Below are positions 6,031-12,430 of a DNA stretch of 20,246 bases, in pieces. This DNA comes from a virus. Position 1 is the first letter of the stretch. Every line of letters begins with the position of its first letter. The DNA lies in the IMG/VR virus record IMGVR_UViG_3300046655_000056, positions 1-20,246 of that record; one strand, 5' to 3'. The notes beneath the pieces are model-generated. The model saw only the letters and a list, made by a program, of their open reading frames with translations, was not told where the DNA came from and did no database searches. The position numbers and the translations under genes are program-made.

Positions 6031-6630
6031 ATGACAGTAGAAAACATTGTAGCCATATATAGGCTAGCAACACCAGAGGAAAAACGTGATGGTGTAGTAT
6101 GGTACGCTCAGGCTCTTGCAGAGTGCAATCGTATTGCGCTGGACTATGACGTACCACTACACATTGTAGTAGGTGTATGTGCGGCCTTGTCACCTAACAA
6201 TAGGTGGGAACGTAACGTGCAGAATACACGTGACATGGTACAAGCCTTTACAGGTGGAGAGTTTATCAACAACTTCAAGGTTAGCACGTATCATGCTATG
6301 AAGCAGAAGGCTTGGCGTATACTGGCGGCAATGCCAGAGGCAGAGGCAGAGGTAATCACTATGCTCAATGGGCAGAAGATTATCAGTTTCTTTCAGAACA
6401 TCATGGGCTATGATACCTGTACCATTGATGGTCATGCTAGGAACATTGCTTATGGTGTACGTGAAGGCTTGACAGGTACCATAAGCATAGGTAAGAAAGA
6501 GTATGCAACACTGCAAGCTGAGTATGTAGCGGCAGGTAAGAAAGTTAGGCTCAATGGTAGAGCATTAAAAGCCTTTGAGATGCAAGCTATCACATGGGTA
6601 GCATGGCGCAGAATACATGGCATAGGATAA
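6031..6630 (+). CDS. Conserved phage protein, possibly DNA-glycosylase-like fold, 199 aa
   Basis: The start has AGGAGTAG 15 bases upstream. The protein has the conserved stretches VCAALSPNNRWERNVQNT (about residues 49-66), NIMGYDTCTIDGHARNIAYG (about 122-141) and a C-terminal ITWVAWRRIHG. I recognise this as a family common in phages of marine and other bacteria, annotated only as a domain of unknown function (DUF7178, I believe). The helical make-up and the invariant IDGHA with a nearby SPNN motif vaguely suggest a helix-hairpin-helix glycosylase fold, but the catalytic pattern is not clear. It is the largest gene of the early block before RNA polymerase and could act on host or phage DNA; this is not proven. 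Confidence 0.8.
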   Translation: MTVENIVAIYRLATPEEKRDGVVWYAQALAECNRIALDYDVPLHIVVGVCAALSPNNRWERNVQNTRDMVQAFTGGEFINNFKVSTYHAMKQKAWRILAAMPEAEAEVITMLNGQKIISFFQNIMGYDTCTIDGHARNIAYGVREGLTGTISIGKKEYATLQAEYVAAGKKVRLNGRALKAFEMQAITWVAWRRIHGIG

Positions 6631-6642
6631 GGAGTAGTAACC

Positions 6643-6807
6643 ATGATAGAAAAAGCATTAACATTAATCAGCATAGTAGCAGGTACGCTATTGACATATA
6701 TGGCAGGGCATGATATCTATTGGGATAGCGGAGTAGCTACACTAGTAGCGTACACTATCGGAGTGCTTGCACTAGGTGCAGGTATCAGGTCAATCATTAA
6801 GGAGTAG
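6643..6807 (+). CDS. Early two-TM membrane protein, 54 aa
   Basis: The frame runs from ATG 6643, with AGGAGTAG upstream at 6630-6637, to TAG 6805-6807. Two hydrophobic segments, at about residues 5-21 and 30-48, flank a short polar loop (GHDIYWDSG), and a short charged tail ends the protein. No family is recognised. An early membrane protein in a lytic phage may act in superinfection exclusion or in changing the host envelope, but this is inference from topology and timing only. Confidence 0.65.
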   Translation: MIEKALTLISIVAGTLLTYMAGHDIYWDSGVATLVAYTIGVLALGAGIRSIIKE

Positions 6808-6812
6808 AGACA

Positions 6813-7049
6813 ATGCGAGTAACTAAACACATGCTAGAGGTACGCTTGGGACGTATCAACAGGACAGTGGTTGATGGTGTATTCACAGGCTATCAGCTAA
6901 ACAATGCACCTTGTTATGGTGGTTGGCAGTTGACATGTAATGATGGTAGCACTATCATACAGCATAGACTACCACCAAAGCAGATGCTAAACTATCTTGA
7001 TGGTGTAATAATAGGGCTTGACATGGGCAGATATGGAGCAGTAAAATGA
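6813..7049 (+). CDS. Conserved small early protein, 78 aa
   Basis: The ribosome binding site AGGAGTAG lies within the end of the preceding gene. The sequence (MRVTKHMLEVRLGRINRTV, then YGGWQLTCNDGST) matches my memory of a small protein widely spread in phages, where a GGW(Q)L strand lies in a short alpha-beta fold; its function is unknown. The stop overlaps a possible downstream start at 7046 (ATGA). Confidence 0.7.
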   Translation: MRVTKHMLEVRLGRINRTVVDGVFTGYQLNNAPCYGGWQLTCNDGSTIIQHRLPPKQMLNYLDGVIIGLDMGRYGAVK

Positions 7050-7063
7050 TAGAGGTAGAGACA

Positions 7064-7255
7064 ATGGCTAAATACAAACTACATGGTACACTGTACACAT
7101 ATATGGATGCTATAGTTGAGGCGAAGGATGAGGAAGAAGCCCTTGCCTTGGCTGATGCAGATAAGGTAGAATGGTATAAGGTTGGTGGTGATTTTGAGCA
7201 TCACGAAGATATGGTATTCAAGGAGGTAGACAATGACCAAGCAGATAGAACTTGA
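7064..7255 (+). CDS. Small acidic early protein, 63 aa
   Basis: Two starts are possible: 7046 (ATGA overlap, 69 aa) and 7064 (63 aa, preceded by GAGGTAGAG at a good distance). I favour 7064. The product is acidic and soluble, with a strand-helix layout (MAKYKLHGTLYTYMDAIVEA, then EALALADADKVEW). It looks like a small phage-type alpha-beta protein of unknown function. The next gene begins inside it at 7233. Confidence 0.65.
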   Translation: MAKYKLHGTLYTYMDAIVEAKDEEEALALADADKVEWYKVGGDFEHHEDMVFKEVDNDQADRT

Positions 7256-7433
7256 CAGCGACAACATGGTAGTGTATATAGATGGGGGGTATTTACCAGC
7301 AAAGCTAGAGTACCATAGGAATGAAGAGGTTGACCAGTACGTAGTAGCTGTGGTAGAGTATGAGATAGAGCTAGAAATGTATGACGAACCACAGCTAGAG
7401 TTAGTAGTAGATAACGACAATGACAAAGATTAA
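7233..7433 (+). CDS. Small acidic early protein, 66 aa
   Basis: A strong AAGGAGGT lies at about 7220-7227, inside the preceding gene, and the two genes overlap by 23 bases. The protein is strongly acidic, especially in its second half (EYEIELEMYDEPQLELVVDN). It has no membrane segment and no recognised family. Acidic early proteins can act as DNA mimics or polymerase binders; there is no specific evidence for that here. The end overlaps the start of the next gene. Confidence 0.65.
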   Translation: MTKQIELDSDNMVVYIDGGYLPAKLEYHRNEEVDQYVVAVVEYEIELEMYDEPQLELVVDNDNDKD

Positions 7434-7611
7434 TCCAGTAGCAAAGGCACTGCTACAAAGCAGAAGGCGTACACAGTACGTACCTAACAAGAAGAAACAC
7501 AACAGACAGAGGGATAAGGGGACTGGCTATGAATATCTTTTATCTGAGCAAGATACCAGAGGAAGCAGCAGAGATGCACTGCGACAAGCACGTAGTGAAG
7601 ATGATACTTGA
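7420..7611 (+). CDS. Small basic conserved protein with overlapping tail, 63 aa
   Basis: The N-terminal half (MTKINPVAKALLQSRRRTQY, then VPNKKKHNRQRDKG) is highly basic and matches a short family I recognise from many marine phages, of unknown function and possibly nucleic-acid binding. In those relatives the protein ends soon after the basic region. Here it runs on for about 28 residues into the next gene in a different frame, giving an 83-base overlap. The extension probably reflects a lost stop codon rather than an added domain. Confidence 0.6.
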   Translation: MTKINPVAKALLQSRRRTQYVPNKKKHNRQRDKGTGYEYLLSEQDTRGSSRDALRQARSEDDT

Positions 7612-8017
7612 GACAGCACAGCTACTCAGTACTGCACACAGAGTACTAGATGGTGACGAGTGGGCAGACTATGTAGACTTGTATAAGTGTACGCACATCA
7701 ACCATCCATCAACAGTGTGGGTACGTGCTAGTGCTGACCATTACAAGTGGACACTTGACCTGCTGTTCTATCTGTGCAAGAACTATACACTCAGGTATGG
7801 TAAGATACACAAGACACAACGACTACTAGATAGTCTTGGTATACTACCAGAGAACATACCAGACGAAGGCTACACACAACCACCACAGTGTATGCCTGAC
7901 CAATACAAGACAGACTGTTCAGTAGATGCCTATCGTGCGTACTACATGGGCGAGAAGTCTAGCTTTGCAGTCTGGAATCACAGCGACACACCAGTGTGGT
8001 GGAAGGAGACAGTATGA
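7529..8017 (+). CDS. Conserved phage protein (CDKHVVKMILETAQLL family), 162 aa
   Basis: The start is preceded by AAGGGGA. Conserved blocks are MHCDKHVVKMILETAQLLST near residues 16-35, HINHPSTVWVRAS near 55-67, QPPQCMPDQYK near 116-126 and an AYRAYYMGEK stretch. I know this family from cyanophages and other marine phages. It is sometimes loosely linked to pyrimidine-dimer glycosylases, but I cannot confirm that. The invariant Cys, His and Lys residues suggest an enzyme or metal site. It is one of the two larger proteins of the early block. Its stop overlaps the next start (ATGA). Confidence 0.78.
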   Translation: MNIFYLSKIPEEAAEMHCDKHVVKMILETAQLLSTAHRVLDGDEWADYVDLYKCTHINHPSTVWVRASADHYKWTLDLLFYLCKNYTLRYGKIHKTQRLLDSLGILPENIPDEGYTQPPQCMPDQYKTDCSVDAYRAYYMGEKSSFAVWNHSDTPVWWKETV

Positions 8018-8220
8018 GAAACAAGTACGATGATGCCTACGTTATGGGCTACCACAATGGATATCATGGGTTGACATACGACAACCAGTATGATAAAAAG
8101 AAACAGCCACAGTACAATGTAAAGTACAAGCATGGGTACGAGGCAGGTAACGAGATGAAGAACAAGGAGCAGTGGGATGATTGTATTAACAATAGTAATG
8201 GGCTTATTCATGTACGATAG
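8014..8220 (+). CDS. Small tyrosine-rich early protein, 68 aa
   Basis: I take the ATGA junction at 8014 as start, with AAGGAG just upstream. Two related GY-type motifs occur (YVMGYHNGY near residue 10 and YKHGYEAG near residue 44), a layout common in small phage proteins of unknown function. It is rich in Tyr, Asn and Lys and has no membrane segment. The next gene begins inside it at 8177. Confidence 0.65.
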   Translation: MRNKYDDAYVMGYHNGYHGLTYDNQYDKKKQPQYNVKYKHGYEAGNEMKNKEQWDDCINNSNGLIHVR

Positions 8221-8359
8221 TGCAGAATTTATTTCAGACATGAAGGACAAGCACGAACAAGGCTATCAGTTTAAGTATGTAGGCAAGCAAGATGCTACAC
8301 CTGATGTACCACATGTAGCCGCAGAGGGTAAGATTTACTTTAGCATGGAGAAGAACTGA
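8177..8359 (+). CDS. Small early protein with hydrophobic N-terminus, 60 aa
   Basis: ATG 8177 is preceded by AAGGAG at 8163-8168, a better site than any before the alternative start at 8210, so I prefer 8177 even though it overlaps the previous gene by 44 bases. The first 12 residues are hydrophobic (MIVLTIVMGLFM) and the rest is polar. No family is recognised. The stop overlaps the next start (TGATG). Confidence 0.5.
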   Translation: MIVLTIVMGLFMYDSAEFISDMKDKHEQGYQFKYVGKQDATPDVPHVAAEGKIYFSMEKN

Positions 8360-8544
8360 TGAGCATGGGATACACTAGATGTCCTTACTGTAACTCAAGT
8401 GAGGCAGAGAAACTGTACGCAGTAGACCACAAGGTTGAGTGCTACTGTCATAACTGCTACGCTGAGTGGACAACAGAACCAGAGGTGTTGCAAGATACAC
8501 CATACGAAACCTTTATGTTGCGTAACTATGGAGAAGTAGCATGA
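8359..8544 (+). CDS. Small zinc-ribbon protein, 61 aa
   Basis: Two CxxC knuckles, CPYC at residues 8-11 and CHNC at 30-33, form a classic zinc ribbon, followed by an acidic tail. This resembles the small Restriction alleviation/Lar-like or single-ribbon proteins found in phages, which bind nucleic acids or host enzymes. A Lar-type role against restriction would suit an early gene but is not shown. It overlaps both neighbours (TGATG upstream, ATGA downstream). Confidence 0.7.
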   Translation: MSMGYTRCPYCNSSEAEKLYAVDHKVECYCHNCYAEWTTEPEVLQDTPYETFMLRNYGEVA

Positions 8545-8699
8545 CACTATTAATAGTAGGTTGGATAGTAGCTATGTGGTTAATAGTTATATGTGGTTCT
8601 CTTACTAACAACGAAGAGGGTGTAGTAGGACTACAGTTTATAACTATGGTAGCTGGTGTACTAGTGATTGGTGGAGCAGGTATGTTAAACATGTTATAA
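8541..8699 (+). CDS. Early two-TM membrane protein, 52 aa
   Basis: ATG 8541 overlaps the preceding TGA, and the frame ends at TAA 8697-8699. Hydrophobic segments at about residues 3-19 and 33-50 are joined by a polar loop with NNEEG. It is the second small two-TM protein of the early block (see 6643-6807). The two do not look closely related. Its last codons lie within a 16-base perfect palindrome shared with the RNA polymerase control region. Function is unknown. Confidence 0.65.
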   Translation: MTLLIVGWIVAMWLIVICGSLTNNEEGVVGLQFITMVAGVLVIGGAGMLNML

Positions 8700-8724
8700 C
8701 ATGTAATACATACTATAGTATAAT
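8680..8724 (+). promoter_or_regulatory. RNA polymerase gene control region: palindromes and -10 element
   Basis: ACATGTTATAACATGT at 8689-8704 is a perfect 16-base palindrome, and ATACTATAGTAT at 8710-8721 a perfect 12-base one. A TATAAT at 8719-8724 is preceded, 17 bases upstream, by a weak -35 (ATAACA) lying inside the first palindrome. The words GTATGTTAAACA, AACATGTTATA and TACATACTATA all recur in 4875-4973. This layout fits a repressible host-type promoter for the RNA polymerase genes. Confidence 0.5.
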
Positions 8725-8742
8725 GTAAAACAGGGGGTCTCC

Positions 8743-8760
8743 TTATGGATGTAACTTTAG
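8743..8760 (-). promoter_or_regulatory. Putative antisense phage-RNAP promoter, copy 4
   Basis: Read on the minus strand, 8760-8748 is exactly CTAAAGTTACATC, followed by CATA and then AGGAGA from 8743. It matches copy 1 over 15 bases (TCTAAAGTTACATCC). Transcription would run left, antisense to the RNA polymerase ribosome binding site, its promoter and the early operon. The sense strand also encodes residues 2-6 of the polymerase, so function is inferred from sequence identity. Confidence 0.5.
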
Positions 8761-9542
8761 AAACAGACCAAGACCTTATTGACCACCAGCTACAGTTAGA
8801 AACTGAGATGATGACAGGTGGTATAGAAAGATTTAGAAAGGAACGTGACGCATCAATAGAACGTGGTAAAGAGAGCCACACTCTGCATGGCAGGGCTATC
8901 ATAGCTAGGCTAGTGGATGACATGACCGTAGCTATACGAGAGTGGCTGGACAATCCAAGTAATACATCACGAGACATAGCATGGAAGAGGGTGAAGGATG
9001 TACACCCAGAACAGTTAGCATACCTCAGTCTAGTCACACTGGTGGATAGCATCAGTAGAAAGAACACACTGATGTATGTAGCTAGAAGCATAGGGTCAGC
9101 CGTTGAGATACAAGACAGGCTGGACAGGTGGATAGCAGACGAGGGTGACATAGCACGTAACACAATCAAGCAAGCTATGAAGAAAGCCTATGGTGCTAGA
9201 CGCTACGGCCTGACTAACAAGATGAACAAGGATGGGTACAAGGAGAACACATGGCAACAGTCAGAGCGTGTACATGTGGGCTTCAAGATGGTAGACCTTA
9301 TCATCCAGAGTACAGGTATAGTAAAGCTGAACACACAGCAGGTTAAACGTACAAGCAAGACTACCTATGTTATACCTGAGACAGACACAGTAGAATGGAT
9401 TGATGCGTTCAATAGTTTTACTGAGACACACAGACCTAGACTACTACCATGTGTTATCATCCCTAAGGATTGGACAGATGTGACAGGTGGTGGGTATCAT
9501 GGTCACGAGATTAACAAGCTACCTATAGTGAGGCGTAGATGA
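8745..9542 (+). CDS. RNA polymerase N-terminal part (split T7-type RNAP), 265 aa
   Basis: This protein aligns by eye with roughly residues 30-305 of T7 RNA polymerase. Shared stretches include IARLVDDMTVAIREWLDN, HPEQLAYLSLVTLVDSIS, HVGFKMVDLIIQSTGIVKL and PCVIIPKDWTDVTGGGYHG near the C-terminus (T7 has PKPWTGITGGGYW). It covers the promoter-binding N-terminal domain and lacks the first 30 or so T7 residues. The start has GGGGG at 8733-8737. It ends in basic VRRR at the ATGA junction with the second part. Both halves are needed for a working enzyme, much as gp15 and gp16 form N4 RNAPII. Confidence 0.92.
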   Translation: MDVTLETDQDLIDHQLQLETEMMTGGIERFRKERDASIERGKESHTLHGRAIIARLVDDMTVAIREWLDNPSNTSRDIAWKRVKDVHPEQLAYLSLVTLVDSISRKNTLMYVARSIGSAVEIQDRLDRWIADEGDIARNTIKQAMKKAYGARRYGLTNKMNKDGYKENTWQQSERVHVGFKMVDLIIQSTGIVKLNTQQVKRTSKTTYVIPETDTVEWIDAFNSFTETHRPRLLPCVIIPKDWTDVTGGGYHGHEINKLPIVRRR

Positions 9543-11188
9543 GTTTAAAGACACACTTAAATAGATTGCGTAGGCAAGACCTAACACAAGAGTATGCCTG
9601 TCTTAACACACTACAGCGTACTGAGTGGCGTATAAACAAGCAGGTACTTGAGGTCACACGTAACTTGTGGGACAATGGACATCAGGTGGGCAACCTACCA
9701 GCCAAAGAGGACTTACCTCTACCACCCTATCCATTTGATAAAGAACCTGAAGAGATGACTGAGCAAGAGAGGGATGTGTTTCGCACGTGGTCACGCAAGC
9801 GTAATCAAATCTACTCCTTAAACAATCGCAGCATGAGCAAGCGTGTGCAAGTGGAGCGTACACTAAAGATAGCAGAACAGTACAGCAGGTACGATAGGTT
9901 CTACTATGTATGGCAGAACGACTTTCGTTCACGCAAGTACGCATCAAGCACGTTTCTCTCTACTCAGTCAGCAGATTGGAGCAAGGCTTTACTAGAGTTT
10001 GGCTACCCTGTCACCATCAACAGTTGGGATGATGCACGTTGGCTGTGCATACATGGTGCTAACCTGTATGGTAACGACAAGGTAACACTGGATGAGCGTG
10101 AGCGTTGGGCTTGGGACTTTGCTGAGATGTGGTGTCATCGTGTGGTATCTAATCCATACGAGTGCATGGTGTGGCTTGAGGCAGACAAACCCTTTCAGTT
10201 TCTAGCGTGGTGTTATGAGATGTCAGGCTTGATGAAGGATGGCTGGGGATTTGAGACACGTCTACCCTGTGCGGCAGATGGGTCATGCAATGGACTACAG
10301 CATCTCTCTGCCATACTAAGGGATGAGCAGGGTGGTAAGGCTACCAACCTAACAGCATCTGAACTACCTCAGGATATCTACACACAGGTAGCACAGGAAG
10401 CTATGCGTAAGGTACGAGAGGATGACACAGAACTAGCACGTAAGTGTTTAGAGTTTGGGATAGACAGGAAGATAGCCAAGCGTCCTGTTATGATAGTACC
10501 CTACTCAGGTACACGTCACGCATGTAGGCAGTACATTGAGGAAGCAATGCAAGACAAGATAAGTAAGGGAGAAGCTAATCCATTCGGTGATGATTTGTTT
10601 GAAGCATCTTCCTACTTGTCAAAGTATGTATGGGATGCTATAGCTGATGTGATTGTATCAGCAAGAGAGGTGATGACATACATCAAGGATGTAGCAGATG
10701 TGTACTCAGACCACAACAAGCACATGGAATGGGTCACACCTACAGGCTGGCTAGTGCTACAGAACTACAACGAAACAGACAGCAAGAGGATTAAGACACA
10801 CATCAATGGTAACACTGTATCACTATCCTTTCCTAAGGACAGAGAGAACGCAGTGCATCGTAAGCGTACAGGCTTGGGTAGTAGCCCTAACTTCATACAC
10901 TCTATGGATGCAGCAGCTATGACCAAGACTATTAACAGAGCATCCAAGCTTGGTATCGAGGACTACGCAATGGTACACGACAGCTATGGTACACACTCAA
11001 CCAACATGCCTATGCTATCTGAGGTACTGCGTGAGGAGTTTGTTAATATGTACGAACAGCATGATATCTTGACAGAGTTGAGAGACCATGCTATAACAGT
11101 GCTTGGTACACAGGATGTTCCTGTTCCACCAAGTAAAGGTAACTTAGATTTACGTGAGGTTCTAAAGTCACAGTACTTCTTTGCATAA
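9539..11188 (+). CDS. RNA polymerase C-terminal, catalytic part (split T7-type RNAP), 549 aa
   Basis: This is the catalytic part of a single-subunit phage RNA polymerase. Key residues are present: Asp247 in AADGSCNGLQH (T7 Asp537), Lys314 and Tyr322 in KRPVMIVPY (T7 Lys631 and Tyr639), His480-Asp481 in MVHDSYG (T7 His811-Asp812), and the C-terminal FFA foot (T7 FAFA). The region between WVTPTGW and NFIHSMD, which holds the promoter-specificity loop, is shorter than in T7, so promoter choice should differ. Its first 130 residues (TEWRINKQVLEV, NDFRSRKYA) continue directly from where the 265-aa protein stops. ATG 9539 overlaps the upstream TGA, which suggests coupled synthesis in equal amounts. 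Confidence 0.95.
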   Translation: MSLKTHLNRLRRQDLTQEYACLNTLQRTEWRINKQVLEVTRNLWDNGHQVGNLPAKEDLPLPPYPFDKEPEEMTEQERDVFRTWSRKRNQIYSLNNRSMSKRVQVERTLKIAEQYSRYDRFYYVWQNDFRSRKYASSTFLSTQSADWSKALLEFGYPVTINSWDDARWLCIHGANLYGNDKVTLDERERWAWDFAEMWCHRVVSNPYECMVWLEADKPFQFLAWCYEMSGLMKDGWGFETRLPCAADGSCNGLQHLSAILRDEQGGKATNLTASELPQDIYTQVAQEAMRKVREDDTELARKCLEFGIDRKIAKRPVMIVPYSGTRHACRQYIEEAMQDKISKGEANPFGDDLFEASSYLSKYVWDAIADVIVSAREVMTYIKDVADVYSDHNKHMEWVTPTGWLVLQNYNETDSKRIKTHINGNTVSLSFPKDRENAVHRKRTGLGSSPNFIHSMDAAAMTKTINRASKLGIEDYAMVHDSYGTHSTNMPMLSEVLREEFVNMYEQHDILTELRDHAITVLGTQDVPVPPSKGNLDLREVLKSQYFFA

Positions 11189-11191
11189 ATC

Positions 11192-11214
11192 CTAAAGTTA
11201 CATCATAGCCTAAT
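11192..11214 (+). promoter_or_regulatory. Putative phage-RNAP promoter, copy 2 (before SSB)
   Basis: CTAAAGTTACATC at 11192-11204 is followed by ATA and then GCCTAATC from 11208, three bases after the RNA polymerase stop and about 30 bases before the SSB start. It stands where T7 has phi2.5. The start-site sequence is less purine-rich than in copies 1 and 3. Confidence 0.65.
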
Positions 11215-11236
11215 CATAATTATAGGAGAATATAAA

Positions 11237-11845
11237 TTGGAAATTATTAAAGGCAACGCTCGATGGGCAAAAGTATTTGAACCAGATACTCGTTATGTTC
11301 CAGAGGGTGAGTACTCTATTCAGGTAACAATACCTGAGGCAGAGGCAACAGAAGTGTGTGAGCAGTTCAACAGCATGATAGAAGCTAAACGTGCTGAAGC
11401 TGTCAAGGATAATCCTAAGTTAACAAACGTCCTGTCCACACATCAACCCTTTGAGATGGATACTGATGAAGCTGGTACACCTACTGGTGACATTGTATTC
11501 AAAGCTAAGATGAAAGCACGTGTCAAGTCAAAGGATGGTAAGGTGTACGAGCAGAAGCCAATGGTTGTGGATGCTAAGAAGACACCACTTGATGGGTCTA
11601 CCCTGATTGGCAATGGTTCTGTTGTTAAGATTGCAGTCGAACCTTTCGCTTACATGATGCCAGCCACTAAGACAGTAGGTGTCACACTACGATTGAAAGC
11701 TGTACAAGTCATTGACATTGTAGAGTATGGTAACAATGCTGCCTCTATCTTTGAGGAAGAGGATGGGTTTGTTACTACTGCTGTGCAGAAGGATGACGCA
11801 CTTGATGTCTTTGGTGGTGATGCTGATGCCGAAGGGGACTTTTGA
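11237..11845 (+). CDS. Single-stranded DNA-binding protein (T7 gp2.5-like), 202 aa, TTG start
   Basis: The start is TTG at 11237, with AGGAGA at 11224-11229; there is no ATG nearby. The protein is a single OB-type domain (residues about 1-160, opening MEIIKGNARWAKVFEP) followed by an acidic tail ending GGDADAEGDF. The terminal Phe after an acidic tail is the feature by which T7 gp2.5 contacts the polymerase and helicase. It protects single-stranded DNA and organises the replisome. The position right after RNA polymerase and before endonuclease I is the T7 order (1, 2.5, 3). The rare TTG start may tune its amount. Confidence 0.88.
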   Translation: MEIIKGNARWAKVFEPDTRYVPEGEYSIQVTIPEAEATEVCEQFNSMIEAKRAEAVKDNPKLTNVLSTHQPFEMDTDEAGTPTGDIVFKAKMKARVKSKDGKVYEQKPMVVDAKKTPLDGSTLIGNGSVVKIAVEPFAYMMPATKTVGVTLRLKAVQVIDIVEYGNNAASIFEEEDGFVTTAVQKDDALDVFGGDADAEGDF

Positions 11846-12185
11846 GGAGAGGGTCATTGATGACCTGAATGTACGTGATGTTCCATATATGTATGAGCCA
11901 GAGAAGCTGGCCTACTATGTGGAGCGTCACTACGTACCTGACTTGAAGGTTGGTACTATGTATGTAGAGTTGAAGGGATACTTCAGACAGGATGCACAAC
12001 GAAAGATGAAGGCCGTTAAGGCACAGCATCCAGAGTTGGACATCAGGTTTGTATTCCAGAAAGCAGACGCTACAATACAGGGTGCTAAGAAAAGGAAGGA
12101 TGGCTCAAAGATGACCTGTGCTGAGTGGGCAGACCGTAATGGTTTTGTTTGGAATGAGGGCAGTATACCAGAGGAATGGTTATGA
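11826..12185 (+). CDS. Endonuclease I (T7 gp3-like Holliday junction resolvase), 119 aa
   Basis: I choose ATG 11826 (overlapping the SSB end by 20 bases); the longer frame from 11727 only adds an out-of-frame reading of the SSB gene. The resolvase core is clear: FEERV near residue 6, YVPDL with Asp39, and VELKG with Glu48 and Lys50, matching T7 gp3 Glu20, Asp55, Glu65 and Lys67. QHPELDIRFVF is nearly identical to T7. It cuts branched DNA, clears replication knots and helps digest host DNA. It is shorter than T7's 149 residues, missing the basic C-terminal tail. Confidence 0.92.
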   Translation: MPKGTFEERVIDDLNVRDVPYMYEPEKLAYYVERHYVPDLKVGTMYVELKGYFRQDAQRKMKAVKAQHPELDIRFVFQKADATIQGAKKRKDGSKMTCAEWADRNGFVWNEGSIPEEWL

Positions 12186-12430
12186 GTATTGTAGATGTTA
12201 CAGAAGAGATTGTATCTGAGATTGACTTGAACGCTGAGTTCAACAAGGATGGCTTACGCTTCTCTGTCTATGTAGATGAGGCAGAGGTACATGAGCATGT
12301 TGATTATGTGGACATGGCATACCTTATGGTACAGGATGAGGACAAGTATCCACCTGAGGTACTAGTGCCTATTCGTAAGGGTCTGTCTCGTATGGTAGAC
12401 ATACTTGAAGAGGCAGAGATTGATGGTTGA
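12182..12430 (+). CDS. Acidic hypothetical protein, 82 aa
   Basis: The start is taken at the ATGA junction with the endonuclease gene; an ATG two codons earlier (12176) is also possible. The product is very acidic (MSIVDVTEEIVSEIDLNAEF, later EDKYPPEVLVPI and EEAEIDG), soluble and alpha-beta in character. No family is recognised. It lies where T7 has the 3.5 lysozyme-regulator between genes 3 and 4, but it shows no amidase motifs, so that T7 function is not kept here. Its stop lies inside the next gene's start region. Confidence 0.7.
   Translation: MSIVDVTEEIVSEIDLNAEFNKDGLRFSVYVDEAEVHEHVDYVDMAYLMVQDEDKYPPEVLVPIRKGLSRMVDILEEAEIDG

Noticed and set aside
8705-8718. T7-like promoter look-alike (TAATAC ... 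CTATAG)
   Set aside because: The two halves are three bases closer than in a T7 promoter, no GGG start follows, and the sequence is explained by the local palindromes.
8513-9169. 218-residue minus-strand open frame opposite the RNAP gene
   Set aside because: It lies antisense to two well-supported genes, resembles no family, and would start upstream of the putative leftward promoter; it is best read as a shadow frame.
9530-9545. Programmed -1 frameshift joining the RNAP halves
   Set aside because: There is no slippery heptamer, and a TAG at 9536-9538 in the downstream frame leaves only one codon for slippage; stop-start coupling at ATGA explains the junction better.
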